In this document: piece by piece, positions 1 through 8,522 of the stretch | Position numbering within the stretch: position 1 is the first letter of the stretch | How the letters are laid out: each line of letters starts with the position of its first letter | NCBI RefSeq assembly: GCF_937959485.1 | Contig: NZ_CALGPY010000005.1 | Span: 186,001-250,000 of the forward strand | Direction: 5' to 3' | From: an uncultured Campylobacter sp. | GTDB taxonomy: Bacteria > Campylobacterota > Campylobacteria > Campylobacterales > Campylobacteraceae | Length of the DNA stretch: 64,000 nt | Notes under the pieces: generated by a model | Seen by the model: the letters and a program-made list of their open reading frames with translations, nothing else | What the model was told of the DNA's origin: nothing | Database searches by the model: none | Made by a program: the position numbers and the translations under genes

Positions 1-87
1 AATGACGGCGACTACTGGCGAAGAAACGCTCCTCATCAAAGCGCTAAAGCTCCAAAGCCTAAAAAGCGTAAATTTAAAAAGCGATGA
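1..87 (+). CDS. C-terminal tail of a truncated upstream gene
   Basis: Frame 1 is open from the first base to a TGA at 85-87 and gives 28 residues. The last half is very basic (runs of Lys, Arg and Pro, ending FKKR). The window cuts off everything upstream, so the family cannot be named. The same-strand small genes that follow, and the basic tail, would be compatible with the C-terminal end of a polymorphic toxin or nuclease, but this is inference from arrangement only. Confidence 0.45.
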   Translation, partial: NDGDYWRRNAPHQSAKAPKPKKRKFKKR

Positions 88-120
88 AATTTTGATTTGT
101 TATACGAGGAATATATAAAA

Positions 121-552
121 ATGCTAAATAGAAATTTCGCGTTAATCGGCTTTTTTGCTTTTTTTGCATGGGGACTGGCGGCCGCTCTATTAGGGAAAGT
201 CGATATAAAACCCGGCTTTATGGCATCGGTAAAATTTGATAGCGCGTATCTGCGTATCATCATAGGAATTTTATGCTTTGCGGCGTGCGTTTTCTTTGCA
301 TATCTCGCATTTCGCTCCGAAAAAAGCATAAAATATTATCCTAAATTTATGCGCTGCAAAGGGTGCCTTAAATTTTATAATTTCTCGGACGTTAAAGATA
401 GGAGGGTTTGCCCTAAATGCGGAGGCGAACTGCAAGATTATGCCGAGATAGAAAAGTGGAATCAAATAGAAAAGAATAAAAAGCTTGAGAAATATTATAA
501 ATTTGAAAAAGAGTGGCTAAAGAGGGTGCAAAATCGGCGCGACAAGGAATAA
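121..552 (+). CDS. Small membrane protein with zinc ribbon
   Basis: The product is 143 residues from the ATG at 121, which has a GAGGA ribosome site about 10 bases upstream; an in-frame TTG at 97 would add eight residues but looks less likely. Two hydrophobic helices (about residues 5-28 and 43-62) are followed by a C-x2-C...C-x2-C zinc ribbon (CKGC, then CPKC) and a strongly charged helical tail rich in Lys and Glu. The topology suggests a membrane-anchored protein with a cytoplasmic zinc ribbon. It ends one base before the next gene, so the two are probably co-transcribed. I do not recognise the family. Local DNA is richer in A+T than the rest of the window. Confidence 0.6.
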   Translation: MLNRNFALIGFFAFFAWGLAAALLGKVDIKPGFMASVKFDSAYLRIIIGILCFAACVFFAYLAFRSEKSIKYYPKFMRCKGCLKFYNFSDVKDRRVCPKCGGELQDYAEIEKWNQIEKNKKLEKYYKFEKEWLKRVQNRRDKE

Positions 553-553
553 A

Positions 554-967
554 ATGCTAAATTATAAAAATATCGGCTCTATTTGTGAGCTTGACTCTTT
601 GCCTAAAGGCAGCTCGGATATATATTTGCTTATCGGATCGCACTTTATGGATAAGATAGATATCTTTAGTAATATCCCAACGGATTTTCTTATAGGCGTA
701 AAGTGGATATTCTTCTACGCAGAGAAAGCGTCGCGATTAGAAGATATCTTTGATGGTTTTATAGAGCGGCACGATTTATTGGATATCGTTACATTGTCAT
801 ACGGAATCGATGAAAAAACAGAGCTTATAAATCTGTTTTTATCTAAGATTACTCCAACGACTATGGGCGTGTCAATATTGGATGAGAAAAATGCCGCCGA
901 AAACGAGCTATTGCATGAAATTATAAAAGCCATAAATGATAAAAATGGCGATAAAAATTTAAAATGA
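554..967 (+). CDS. Hypothetical small acidic protein
   Basis: This encodes 137 residues with no signal peptide or membrane helix. It alternates hydrophobic strands and acidic segments, as in a small soluble alpha/beta protein. It starts two bases after the preceding stop and its own stop lies eight bases before the next gene, so it sits inside a tight operon-like run. The family is not recognised. Its size, acidity, solubility and position in a series of unrelated small genes are typical of toxin-immunity proteins, but no specific immunity family is claimed. Confidence 0.55.
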   Translation: MLNYKNIGSICELDSLPKGSSDIYLLIGSHFMDKIDIFSNIPTDFLIGVKWIFFYAEKASRLEDIFDGFIERHDLLDIVTLSYGIDEKTELINLFLSKITPTTMGVSILDEKNAAENELLHEIIKAINDKNGDKNLK

Positions 968-975
968 GGTGAAAT

Positions 976-1485
976 ATGCAGCAAAATGAAGAATTGTATT
1001 ATTTAATAGCTGGATTCATATACGATTGGTGCGATATAGAGCTGTTTTGCGATGAATTTTATAAGATGTACGATTTGGAATCGCAATATTGCGCAACCAA
1101 TAAAGCGAAAGAGCAGGCATTAAAAGAATTGGGTATGATGACGGGTAGATTTTCTGAGTTTGATGAAGATTTTAAAAAGGCTCCTAACGTATTTTTTAAA
1201 GAAGGCGAGATAAGGCAAAAGGTAGAAGAAATTTTTCGATTATTTTCTAATATCAAAATTTCAAAAGAGGAATTTTTTAGATTTTTGAAAGAACAGAGAG
1301 GGCTAAATTTTCCGATTGGCGTTGATTTGGGCGAAGGCTATGTAATGTGCCCGAATTGCTCCAACGCAATGAAAGTAGATGAGCGCCAAAGCGTGATTAC
1401 ATGCGATAATAAATATTGCATCGCTAAGCTTATCAATCCTTTGGCAAAATTAACGCTTGCAGAGATTAAGAGTGGAAATGAATAA
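976..1485 (+). CDS. Hypothetical protein with C-terminal zinc ribbon
   Basis: The product is 169 residues. The first 110 are predicted to be mostly helical and are rich in Phe, Glu and Lys. Near residues 125-145 there is a four-cysteine cluster (CPNC, then CDNKYC), which is a likely zinc ribbon. A GAGGTGA ribosome site precedes the ATG. It follows the previous gene closely on the same strand. No known family is recognised. It is the second zinc-ribbon protein in this small-gene run, although the rest of the sequence is unrelated to the gene at 121. Confidence 0.55.
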   Translation: MQQNEELYYLIAGFIYDWCDIELFCDEFYKMYDLESQYCATNKAKEQALKELGMMTGRFSEFDEDFKKAPNVFFKEGEIRQKVEEIFRLFSNIKISKEEFFRFLKEQRGLNFPIGVDLGEGYVMCPNCSNAMKVDERQSVITCDNKYCIAKLINPLAKLTLAEIKSGNE

Positions 1486-1535
1486 AATTTGATTTAGACA
1501 AAATAATTTAATACAAAATTTATGGAGAAAAATAG

Positions 1536-1939
1536 ATGCTTAATTTAGAAGGACAGGAATTCCGCGTAAAGGGCATTTATGATAATATAGAAGAGGCTTC
1601 CAGCATAAAGCAGCAAAAATGTATTGGCTGAACGAGAACAACGTAGAGGGCTATATTTCATCGTATACAGAGCTAATGTGCACGCTTTTTGATGATTTTG
1701 ATTTCGACGATTTTATAAAAAATGCGGCTTGTCGTTTAGGATTCCCGCCAAAACTTATAGAATTATTGCAAGAATTTAGAGATGCTATAAAAAATTATCA
1801 AGCCAAAGACGAAACCGATGATCGCGCCATTATAGAGGATTCAAATTGGCATATCGTAGTAGAAAAGGCGCGAGACGCCATAAAAGAATGGGAAAAATAC
1901 GATTTAGGCTCGAATGATAGAACATTCAAATTAAATTAG
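1536..1939 (+). pseudogene. Frameshifted small gene (two overlapping frames)
   Basis: An ORF from the ATG at 1536 (GGAGAAA ribosome site) runs 31 codons and stops at 1629-1631. A second ORF in the -1 relative frame runs from 1586 through the ATG at 1619 to a stop at 1937-1939 (106 residues from 1619). The frames meet in the run of five A residues at 1615-1619. Joined there they give one protein of about 133 residues with the motif DDFDFDDF, an acidic soluble domain that vaguely recalls a DUF7675-type protein (weak recollection). One base gained or lost in the A run is the simplest explanation; slippage during expression is possible. Taken alone, the 106-residue ORF lacks a good ribosome site. 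Confidence 0.5.
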
Positions 1940-1970
1940 GTAGTAAAAAACAAAAAAATAGGATTTTAAT

Positions 1971-2453
1971 ATGATAAAAAATGAATTTGAATTTTTAATT
2001 GCCTCCGTGCCGGATAGAGAAAAAGTAGTAGCCGAGATTTGGCATATGGACAGAGAGGCTTTAATAGAGATCAACCATGAAACGAATAAGCTTTTAGTCG
2101 CTGCTACCGAGACTCGGCATAATATCAATTTTTACGAGCTTATATGGGCGCTATATGCTGGGGGATTATGGCTAAAAGATGGGAATCAAAGACCGAATTT
2201 TGCGGAGCAGTTTGAGAAATTTTCAAAAAGAAACGGAAGATGCTCGGAAAATATCTTTAAATTTACAAGATATGAAAATAAAGTGAGTATAGAACATAAA
2301 GGCAATCTAATAGCGCATGTCATAAAAGATGGCGACGCCCTATCGGTAGGTTTGTTAAATTTTGGATTTGAATTAAAAGACTGCGTAGAGCTCGAAAATT
2401 TCGTATGGGCTTTGAAAAATTCCAAAAAGCTGCTAGATGGCGCAGTCGTCTAA
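1971..2453 (+). CDS. Hypothetical soluble protein, immunity-like
   Basis: This encodes 160 residues with no membrane segment or signal peptide. The N-terminal 60 residues (a pattern of the type DREKVVAEIW ... LIEINHET) resemble the opening of small proteins often found next to contact-dependent or Rhs-type toxins as immunity genes. That resemblance is from memory and not proven. The rest is mixed alpha/beta with a Lys/Asn-rich middle. It is on the same strand as its neighbours, 31 bases after the frameshifted gene. No catalytic motif is visible. Confidence 0.55.
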   Translation: MIKNEFEFLIASVPDREKVVAEIWHMDREALIEINHETNKLLVAATETRHNINFYELIWALYAGGLWLKDGNQRPNFAEQFEKFSKRNGRCSENIFKFTRYENKVSIEHKGNLIAHVIKDGDALSVGLLNFGFELKDCVELENFVWALKNSKKLLDGAVV

Positions 2454-2488
2454 GTATCGCGGCAAAAACATCTATAAAGGACAATAAA

Positions 2489-2857
2489 ATGACTAATTAT
2501 TTCGTAAGAAAAGAAAGCGCAATAAAATTAAATAAGCTTTTGGGGTTAGATTCGGCGGGAGATGAGCAAGATTGGGAGCTAGAATTAGCAGACATTGGCA
2601 AAATTACGTCTATGCTAAATCTACTAGAAAACAAGACACTAAATTTCTACGACAAGATTGCTCTGTTGCATTTAATTGTCGCTTCGTTTGAGAAAGAGGA
2701 TGAAGAGCTGGGCGCGGTAGACAAAGATAGGATTAAAACATTTGCCGACTTTCTGGACGATAACTTGCAAATCAAAAATATCATACGAGAATACTGGGTA
2801 GTTGCGTATGGGAATTTGAGTAGAAATTTAGCCTATTTGATCTTTGGAGATAAATAA
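2489..2857 (+). CDS. Hypothetical helical acidic protein
   Basis: The start chosen is the ATG at 2489 because an AAAGGA ribosome site lies 6-8 bases upstream; this gives 122 residues. A longer reading from 2405 overlaps the previous gene and has no ribosome site. The protein is acidic, looks mainly alpha-helical and has no signal peptide or membrane helix. It is the last gene of the small-gene run. The next genes lie on the other strand beyond a hairpin at 3131-3160. No family is recognised. Like its neighbours it fits an immunity-array interpretation only by context. Confidence 0.55.
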   Translation: MTNYFVRKESAIKLNKLLGLDSAGDEQDWELELADIGKITSMLNLLENKTLNFYDKIALLHLIVASFEKEDEELGAVDKDRIKTFADFLDDNLQIKNIIREYWVVAYGNLSRNLAYLIFGDK

Positions 2858-3174
2858 AATTTTGAGCCTATCCATAAAGTATAAATTTTTGAAATTCTAA
2901 ACAACAAGCGATTAGTACATACCGATAGGTGCTAACAGAATTTTACGCACAGCTCTTTCAAAACAATTCCAAGATAACCTAGAAATTATTTTTTACAAGC
3001 GGCGGATGAAGCGATGCGTGCCAAGCTATAGCGACCAAGAAAGGCGCTGGTGGCAAAGACTCAAATTATTTAACCCAGTCTAAATTTAACCCGCTCCGGC
3101 GCATTAAATTTCGCAATAAATTTACGTCACGGCGCTCAGGCATCGCCAAGCCCGAGCGCCATTAAATTTTAAAT
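2858..3174. other. Intergenic, gene-free
   Basis: No ORF of note. The left two thirds shows no AAATTT clustering and looks like the preceding A+T-rich island; from about 3070 the typical RAATTY-rich intergenic style of the chromosome begins. The boundary may mark the right edge of the acquired segment. A terminator-like hairpin is at 3131-3160. Confidence 0.5.
3131..3160. terminator. Hairpin between convergent genes
   Basis: The arms GGCGCTC (3131-3137) and GAGCGCC (3154-3160) pair perfectly. An inner GGC/GCC pairing extends the stem past one mismatch. It lies between the convergent small-gene run and the rclA-like gene. The T-run on either side is weak, so it may be a bidirectional or factor-assisted terminator. 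Confidence 0.4.
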
Positions 3175-4515
3175 TTAAAACTGTCCGAAAAGATCGTTCA
3201 GCGCCTCGCTGATGCTAGGATGCGTAAAAATTTGATTTTTGAAAAAGTCCGCCTTCGCGCCCAGCGCCATGGCGATCGCCAGCTCATTAACGATCTCGTG
3301 CGCGTTTACGCAGTGAAGCGCCGCGCCTAAAATTTCGCCGCTAGCCGCGTCCACGACCGCCTTCATCATTCCCTCGTCGTGCGCTACAACTTTGGCGCCA
3401 GGCACCGCCGCCATCGAAAGCTTCAGCACCTTGATCTCGCGCCCGCTCGCTCTTGCTTTGCGTTCGCTAAGGCCGATGCGAGCTAGCGGCGTGCGGGTAA
3501 ACAGCACGCTTGCATGCGGTGCGCGGTTTTTCGTAGTGCGCGCGCCGTCCCCGAAAAGCGCGCTAAAAATGATCCTAAAATCATCCAGGCTCGTGTAGGT
3601 AAACATCTCGCCGCCGCGCACGTCGCCTGCCGCGTAGATGCCAGCAGTAGAGCTTTGCAAATGCTCATTCGTGATGATATTGCCGTGCGCGTCCGTCTGC
3701 ACCCACGCAGCGGCTAAATTTAGGTCATTCGTATTCGCGCGACGACCGAGGGCGTATAAAAACGCATCCGCCGCGATCAGCCTGCTCTCGCCCGCGAGGT
3801 TAAATTTCAGCTCGCCGCCCTTTAAACTCAAAAACTCGCAGCCCTCGACAATCTCCACGCCTTGGGCCTGCAGAGCGGATTTGACGCTGGCAGCCACGTC
3901 CTCATCTTCGTTTTTCATAAATTTCGATCGCATCAGTACGCTAACTTTCGAGCCGAACCCTGCAAACATCGAGGCAAACTCAAGCCCGATAAATCCGCCG
4001 CCGATGATTACTAGATGCTTCGGCAGGATCTTTAAATTTAAAATTTCTTCGCTACTATAAGCGATCTGCGAGCTTACCTCAAAGCTAGGCTCGACCTCCC
4101 TCGAGCCCGTATTTACGACGATCGTTTCTGCCGAAATTTCACGTGTTTGTCCGTCAGGACTTAGCACGCGCACGGAATTCGCGCTCGTAAATGAGCCCTC
4201 GCCATCGATTACATCGATATTTGGGCTTCCCTTTAGCATGGCTAAATTTTTCGCCCTCAGCGCCTCTACGAGCTCGTCCTTTTTCTGCATGCTCAGCACG
4301 AAATACTCTCCGAGCACGCTGAAATTTACGAAGCCAGCTTCCTTGCTCGCCGTAACTAGTCGCTTGGTCGGGATGCAGCCTACGTTGATGCAGGTGCCGC
4401 CGTACATTTGCGGCGAGCGCTCGATGAGAGCGACCTTTTTACCTAGCGCGGCGGATTTTGCGGCAAGGGTTTTGCCTGCTTTGCCAAAGCCTATTACGAT
4501 GATATCATAATCCAT
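3175..4515 (-). CDS. rclA: RclA-like pyridine nucleotide-disulfide oxidoreductase
   Basis: The 446-residue product belongs to the flavin disulfide reductase family. An FAD-binding GFGKAGKT loop is at residues 9-16. The redox pair Cys42/Cys47 sits in GGTCINVGCIPTK. A second nucleotide-binding motif (GGGFIGLEFA) lies near residue 170, an FAD-contact GIYAAGDVRG near 290, and a C-terminal dimerisation domain containing HPSISEAL. The N-terminal signature VIGFGKAGKTLA plus MYGGTCIN matches E. coli RclA/YkgC, a metal-ion (Cu(II)) reductase linked to reactive-chlorine resistance, better than lipoamide dehydrogenase. The start is supported by AAAGGAT. The TetR-type gene immediately upstream on the same strand could regulate it. 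Exact substrate is inferred. Confidence 0.8.
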   Translation of the reverse strand: MDYDIIVIGFGKAGKTLAAKSAALGKKVALIERSPQMYGGTCINVGCIPTKRLVTASKEAGFVNFSVLGEYFVLSMQKKDELVEALRAKNLAMLKGSPNIDVIDGEGSFTSANSVRVLSPDGQTREISAETIVVNTGSREVEPSFEVSSQIAYSSEEILNLKILPKHLVIIGGGFIGLEFASMFAGFGSKVSVLMRSKFMKNEDEDVAASVKSALQAQGVEIVEGCEFLSLKGGELKFNLAGESRLIAADAFLYALGRRANTNDLNLAAAWVQTDAHGNIITNEHLQSSTAGIYAAGDVRGGEMFTYTSLDDFRIIFSALFGDGARTTKNRAPHASVLFTRTPLARIGLSERKARASGREIKVLKLSMAAVPGAKVVAHDEGMMKAVVDAASGEILGAALHCVNAHEIVNELAIAMALGAKADFFKNQIFTHPSISEALNDLFGQF

Positions 4516-4850
4516 TTTTAATCCTTTTGATCTGAAATTTCGCGGGATTATAAGAGGTTTTATTAAATTTAAAATCTGAGTGGCGCAAATTTAAAGGCGC
4601 AGGCAAGCGGCGCGAAATTCCACGACGAAATTTTAACTTCGGCACAGAATTTAATACAGAAAATAAAAATTTCAGCTCTAATCGTTTCAAAAATTTTGCA
4701 TCAATAGAATTAAAATTTTAAGTGCGGGATACGTGGCATTTTATAGCGCTTGGTAACGGATAGAATCCAAGCTATAAAATCCAAGTCCCAAACCGCTCAT
4801 AAAATTTAAAGGTGCGAAAAACGCGGAATTTGCGCTGTAAAATTCCGCCA
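4516..4850. other. Intergenic, upstream of rclA-like gene
   Basis: Gene-free DNA between the TetR-type gene and the rclA-like gene, both on the minus strand. It contains many AAATTT-type words. A short minus-strand ORF here has no coding character. It should hold the rclA promoter, but I see no clear -10 or operator. Confidence 0.4.
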
Positions 4851-5474
4851 TTAGCGCTTTTTTACGCCGAGCAAAAACATATCGATGCGATCCTTGATTA
4901 GCTCGCTCGCTTTGAAATTTAGCTTTTCGTCGAAAAACAGCAGCCTGCTAAAATGCGGCTCTCTAAGCAAAAAGCAAAAATATAGCGCTAGGCTTTTTGC
5001 CGTGCGCCCAGGCGCAAACTCGTCCGCATGCGCCGCCAAATACTCATCCAGCGCATTCGGCGAACCTAGCACGCCGCTTTTTAAAAAGATTTTTGGGCTC
5101 TCGCTAAGCGCTCCGTTAAAGCCGCTGAAAAGTATCAGCCGGTAGAATTTTATCGCCTCCGGAGCAAAAAGAAACTCCAGATAAATCCCTGCAAACTCCT
5201 GCAGATACTCGCGCAATTTTAGGTCTTTATTGATTCGCATGCGCTCGTTCATTCGCTCATCAAGCTTTTTGCTTTGCAGTTCGATGATGCGCAAAAATAG
5301 GCTTTCTTTGTTATCAAAATACTTATAAACCGACGATAGCGAGCCGCCGCTAAGCTCGATGATATCGCTTAAGCTCGTAGCCTCGTAACCTTTGGCTAAA
5401 AACAGCTCCAGCGCCGCGTCTAAAATGAGCTTGCAGCGAATTTCGGATTTTTTATATTTAGGCGATTCGGGCAT
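4851..5474 (-). CDS. TetR/AcrR-family transcriptional regulator (CmeR-like)
   Basis: The 207-residue protein has an N-terminal TetR helix-turn-helix (about residues 12-58; LILDAALELFLAKGYEATSLSDI ... SVYKYFDNKESLF) and a helical ligand-binding half. The HTH region reads much like CmeR, the repressor of the Campylobacter CmeABC efflux pump, but no efflux genes are adjacent. A strong GGAGG ribosome site precedes the ATG. Its stop lies 335 bases upstream of the rclA-like gene on the same strand, so it may control that gene, itself, or both. An imperfect inverted repeat just upstream of its start (5506-5528) could be the operator. Confidence 0.8.
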   Translation of the reverse strand: MPESPKYKKSEIRCKLILDAALELFLAKGYEATSLSDIIELSGGSLSSVYKYFDNKESLFLRIIELQSKKLDERMNERMRINKDLKLREYLQEFAGIYLEFLFAPEAIKFYRLILFSGFNGALSESPKIFLKSGVLGSPNALDEYLAAHADEFAPGRTAKSLALYFCFLLREPHFSRLLFFDEKLNFKASELIKDRIDMFLLGVKKR

Positions 5475-5505
5475 TTCGCCTCCTTTGAAATACTAAAATT
5501 TTTTG

Positions 5506-5528
5506 TAAGTGTATAAAAAATATACTTA
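5506..5528. promoter_or_regulatory. Candidate TetR operator
   Basis: An imperfect inverted repeat, TAAGTGTATA (5506-5515) and TATACTTA (5521-5528), separated by five A residues, lies 32 bases upstream of the TetR-type start. The left arm has two extra bases relative to the right. Position and symmetry fit autoregulation by a TetR repressor; this is inference. Confidence 0.35.
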
Positions 5529-5754
5529 ATTAAGCAACATTATTAGGCCAAAATTCTAAAAGCTTAGCAAAAAAATAATTTGCGCGGCTTTTGCGAGCGA
5601 AGCGAAATTTTATATCTAGCGGGCGTAAGCGAGCGGAATTTTATCGCGCGCCAGCTGCGGTAAGGCGGAATCTATCTTTGTAAACGAAGCGTTTAATGCC
5701 TATTTTAGGCAAATTTCGCAATAATTGCGTATCAAAGCTGAAAGGCAACTTTGT

Positions 5755-6390
5755 ATGAAAAAAGTCTCGATCGGCGAAGCAGCCGAAATTTTAGGAATTT
5801 CAAAAGAAGCCGTCTACAACCGCATCCGCAGAAATTCCTTGCGCGCCGAGGAAAGCGGCGGCATACGCTACGTGCTTTTAGATGATGAAATGCAAAGCGA
5901 GCCCGCTTCGCAAAACTCTGCGAAAAGCTCGCGCACGGGCGGCATAGCAGGCACTCAAAGCTTCATCGACTATCTCATCAAAGAAATCTCCGAGCTAAAA
6001 GGTAAAATCGAAGCACTGCAAAGCGATAAGGATAGGCTTCACAAAGAAAAAGAGGAAATTTTAATCGCCTCAAAAGATGAAATCAAACTTATGTATAAAG
6101 AGCGCGACGAGAAGCTCAGATATTTTTTGTCGTTTTTCGACAAACCGCTGCTTTCGAGCAAAAGCCGCGAAGCCAAACCCTACGATGTCGAAATCAAAGA
6201 AAAAACCTTCGATCGTAGCGAATGGACGAGCCTTGCAAAATTCGTAAAATCGCTCAAACGCAAAAAGCGCCCAAAAGCGCAAAGCTTAATCATCGAAAAC
6301 ATCGGCAAGAGCGAGTTTATCCGCGTCGAGGGAAACGAGCTTTTGATAAATCAAAGCCTAGATATAAAATCACTGAAAGGATCTAAATGA
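5755..6390 (+). CDS. HTH/coiled-coil DNA-binding protein
   Basis: The start is set at the ATG at 5755, which has AAAGG about nine bases upstream; the product is 211 residues. Residues 1-35 form an excisionase/MerR-like helix-turn-helix (VSIGEAAEILGISKEAVYNRIRR). Residues about 75-125 form a charged coiled coil, and the rest is basic with no recognised domain. It is probably a small DNA-binding regulator. Its stop overlaps the next ATG by four bases, so it is translationally coupled to the UPF0323 lipoprotein gene. That coupling suggests a shared process, unknown at present. Confidence 0.7.
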   Translation: MKKVSIGEAAEILGISKEAVYNRIRRNSLRAEESGGIRYVLLDDEMQSEPASQNSAKSSRTGGIAGTQSFIDYLIKEISELKGKIEALQSDKDRLHKEKEEILIASKDEIKLMYKERDEKLRYFLSFFDKPLLSSKSREAKPYDVEIKEKTFDRSEWTSLAKFVKSLKRKKRPKAQSLIIENIGKSEFIRVEGNELLINQSLDIKSLKGSK

Positions 6391-6974
6391 AACTACGCAA
6401 AATCGCTAGCTATGCGCTGGTAAGCGGCTTCGGGCTCGTTATGGCGGGCTCGTTAGCAGGCTGCGACGATAGGGGGCAAGAGCAAAATGTCCGTCTGCAA
6501 GAAGGCGCGCTCGTGCGGCTCGAAGAGGTCGCGCCGGGAAAATATAAAATTTTAGAGGAATTTCCGAGTGAAAAGACCCAGATCATCTTAAAATCGCTCG
6601 ACGGCACGGAGAGAATTTTAAGCGATGAGGAGACCAAAGCCCTTCTGGCCGAGGAAAACGCTAAAATCGACGCCGGCACTTCAAATTTAACCAACCAAAA
6701 CGCGCAGCTTAGCAGCGGCGGCATGAGCCTGGGCGAAGCAATCTTGGCAAGCGCTGCGGGTGCCATCATCGGCTCGTGGATCGGCGGCAAGCTATTTAAC
6801 AACCCTGCCTATCAAAGCCAGCGCCAAACCGCCTACAAAAGCCCGAGCGCCTACTCCAGAAGCGTAAATAGCTTCAATCAAGCAAAGCAGCAAAACGATA
6901 AGGCGCGAAGCGGTAAGAGCGGATTTTTCGGCGGAAGCAAGAGCGGCAAGAGCGGCGGATTTTTCGGCGGCTAA
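6387..6974 (+). CDS. UPF0323 family lipoprotein
   Basis: The 195-residue protein has a lipoprotein signal peptide ending in LAGC, with the acylated cysteine at residue 26. A glycine-zipper-like hydrophobic segment (AILASAAGAIIGSWIGGKLF) lies near residues 117-136. The C-terminus is Ser/Gly/Lys-rich with repeated GGFFGG-type ends. This matches the UPF0323 lipoproteins of Campylobacter (Cj0371 in C. jejuni, as I recall). The following ATP-grasp and dehydrogenase genes repeat the C. jejuni gene order. Its cellular role is poorly defined; a membrane-inserting envelope component is plausible from the glycine zipper. Confidence 0.8.
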   Translation: MKLRKIASYALVSGFGLVMAGSLAGCDDRGQEQNVRLQEGALVRLEEVAPGKYKILEEFPSEKTQIILKSLDGTERILSDEETKALLAEENAKIDAGTSNLTNQNAQLSSGGMSLGEAILASAAGAIIGSWIGGKLFNNPAYQSQRQTAYKSPSAYSRSVNSFNQAKQQNDKARSGKSGFFGGSKSGKSGGFFGG

Positions 6975-7337
6975 ACACGCTTTGAAACATACGGCGGCTC
7001 TGCGCGGCGAGTTTAATTTAAAGCGTAGAATTTTAAAATTTGCGCGAATTTGGCATTGATTTGACGCAGGTTTTGCAAAAGCGCACGATGAAGCTCGGCT
7101 AAATTTCATCGCTTCTGCCGCGCCCGATCCGCGTCGTCTGCGTGCCATTTAAATTTAGCCGCGCATCTCGCGTGGCTTAAATTTACGCACGATCGCCGCG
7201 CATGATCTACGCTAATTAAATTTTGCCGTGCGCCTTGCGCGCTTGAAATTTACGCGAAGACGTATGTGTATCAAAACTAGCAAAAGCCGCAAAAATCGCG
7301 GCACAGATGAGTTAAAATTTTAAAAAAAAGGATAAAA
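6975..7337. other. RAATTY-rich intergenic region
   Basis: No gene seen. The stretch has frequent AAATTT/GAATTT words embedded in CG-rich filler. A minus-strand ORF across 6792-7148 is a shadow with no ribosome site. The ribosome site AAAAGGAT for the next gene lies at its right end. Confidence 0.5.
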
Positions 7338-8522
7338 ATGCAACTAAAAAAGATAACGCCGTTAAGCAACGAATATCTCGAAAAGCTCGGCTTTTACTGG
7401 CACACGGATGCAGACGAGACCCCTTACGTCAGCGACGAGATCGTACGCGTGAGCGCTGCGGAGGCGGATGCGTATTATGAGGCCGCAAACGAGCTATACG
7501 AGATGTTTGTCGCGGCTGCGCAGCACGTCATCGACAATAACCTCTTCCACGAGCTCGGCATCCCCTTCAATCTCGTTGATCTCATCAAACAAAGCTGGGA
7601 AAACGAGGTGCACTGGCACCTATACGGGCGCTTCGATTTCGCGGGTGGGCTGGACGGCAAGCCAATCAAGCTGATAGAATTTAACGCCGACACGCCCACG
7701 GCGGTATTTGAGACAGCGATCATCCAGTGGGCGATGCTCAAGGAAAACGGCATGGACGAGGCGAGCCAGTTCAACGACCTTTACGACGCGCTGCGCGATA
7801 ATTTCAAGCGACTCGTGGTGCTTGACGGCGAACTTGAGGATTTTTCTAAATTTTACGAAGGGTGGAAAATTTTATTTAGCAGCGTCGCGGGCAACGTCGA
7901 GGACGAAAAGACGACGAAGCTTTTGCAGCAGACCGCGGAGGATGCGGGCTTTAAGACGCGCTTTGCCTACGTGGACGAGGTGGAATTTAACGACGAAGAG
8001 GGCGTGTTTTTTGACGGCGAAAACTACGAGTATTGGTTTAAGCTGATCCCTTGGGAGGCGATCGCGATCGAGGAGGGCGAGCTTGCGATACTGCTAAAAA
8101 ACATCGTGCAAAATCAAAAGGCGATCATCCTAAATCCCGCATACACGCTGCTTTTCCAAAGCAAGGGGATTATGAAAATTTTGTGGGATCTGTATCCGAA
8201 CCACCCGCTGCTGCTGCAAAGCTCCTTTTCGCCGATCATCGGCAAAAAGATGATCAAAAAGCCGTTTTTGGCGCGCGAGGGGGCGAATGTGGCGATTTTC
8301 GACGCGGGCGGCAAAAAGATAGAGGAAAACGGAGGCGACTACGGAAATCAGAAATTTTTATATCAGGAATTTTACGAGCTAAACAAAGACGAGCGCGCCC
8401 AGAGCTACCAAGCGGGGGTGTTTTTCGCCTACGAAGGCTGCGCGCTGGGCTTCCGCAAGGGCGGCGAGATACTTGATAATCTCTCAAAATTTGTGGGGCA
8501 TTATATCGAGGACGCGAAGTAG
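7338..8522 (+). CDS. Glutathionylspermidine synthase-like ATP-grasp ligase
   Basis: The 394-residue product belongs to the glutathionylspermidine synthase preATP-grasp family (YgiC/YjfC type). Supporting segments are KLIEFNADTPTAVFETA near residue 120, the mid-protein acidic ATP-grasp region, and the late FSPIIGKKMIKKPFLAREG segment. E. coli YgiC/YjfC and related proteins lack the amidase half of true glutathionylspermidine synthase, as here. The real substrate is uncertain. The homologue in C. jejuni is probably Cj0372, next to the same neighbours. The start is supported by AAAAGGAT. Confidence 0.8.
   Translation: MQLKKITPLSNEYLEKLGFYWHTDADETPYVSDEIVRVSAAEADAYYEAANELYEMFVAAAQHVIDNNLFHELGIPFNLVDLIKQSWENEVHWHLYGRFDFAGGLDGKPIKLIEFNADTPTAVFETAIIQWAMLKENGMDEASQFNDLYDALRDNFKRLVVLDGELEDFSKFYEGWKILFSSVAGNVEDEKTTKLLQQTAEDAGFKTRFAYVDEVEFNDEEGVFFDGENYEYWFKLIPWEAIAIEEGELAILLKNIVQNQKAIILNPAYTLLFQSKGIMKILWDLYPNHPLLLQSSFSPIIGKKMIKKPFLAREGANVAIFDAGGKKIEENGGDYGNQKFLYQEFYELNKDERAQSYQAGVFFAYEGCALGFRKGGEILDNLSKFVGHYIEDAK

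Noticed and set aside
97..120. TTG start for the first full gene
   Set aside because: The ATG at 121 has a better-placed GAGGA site.
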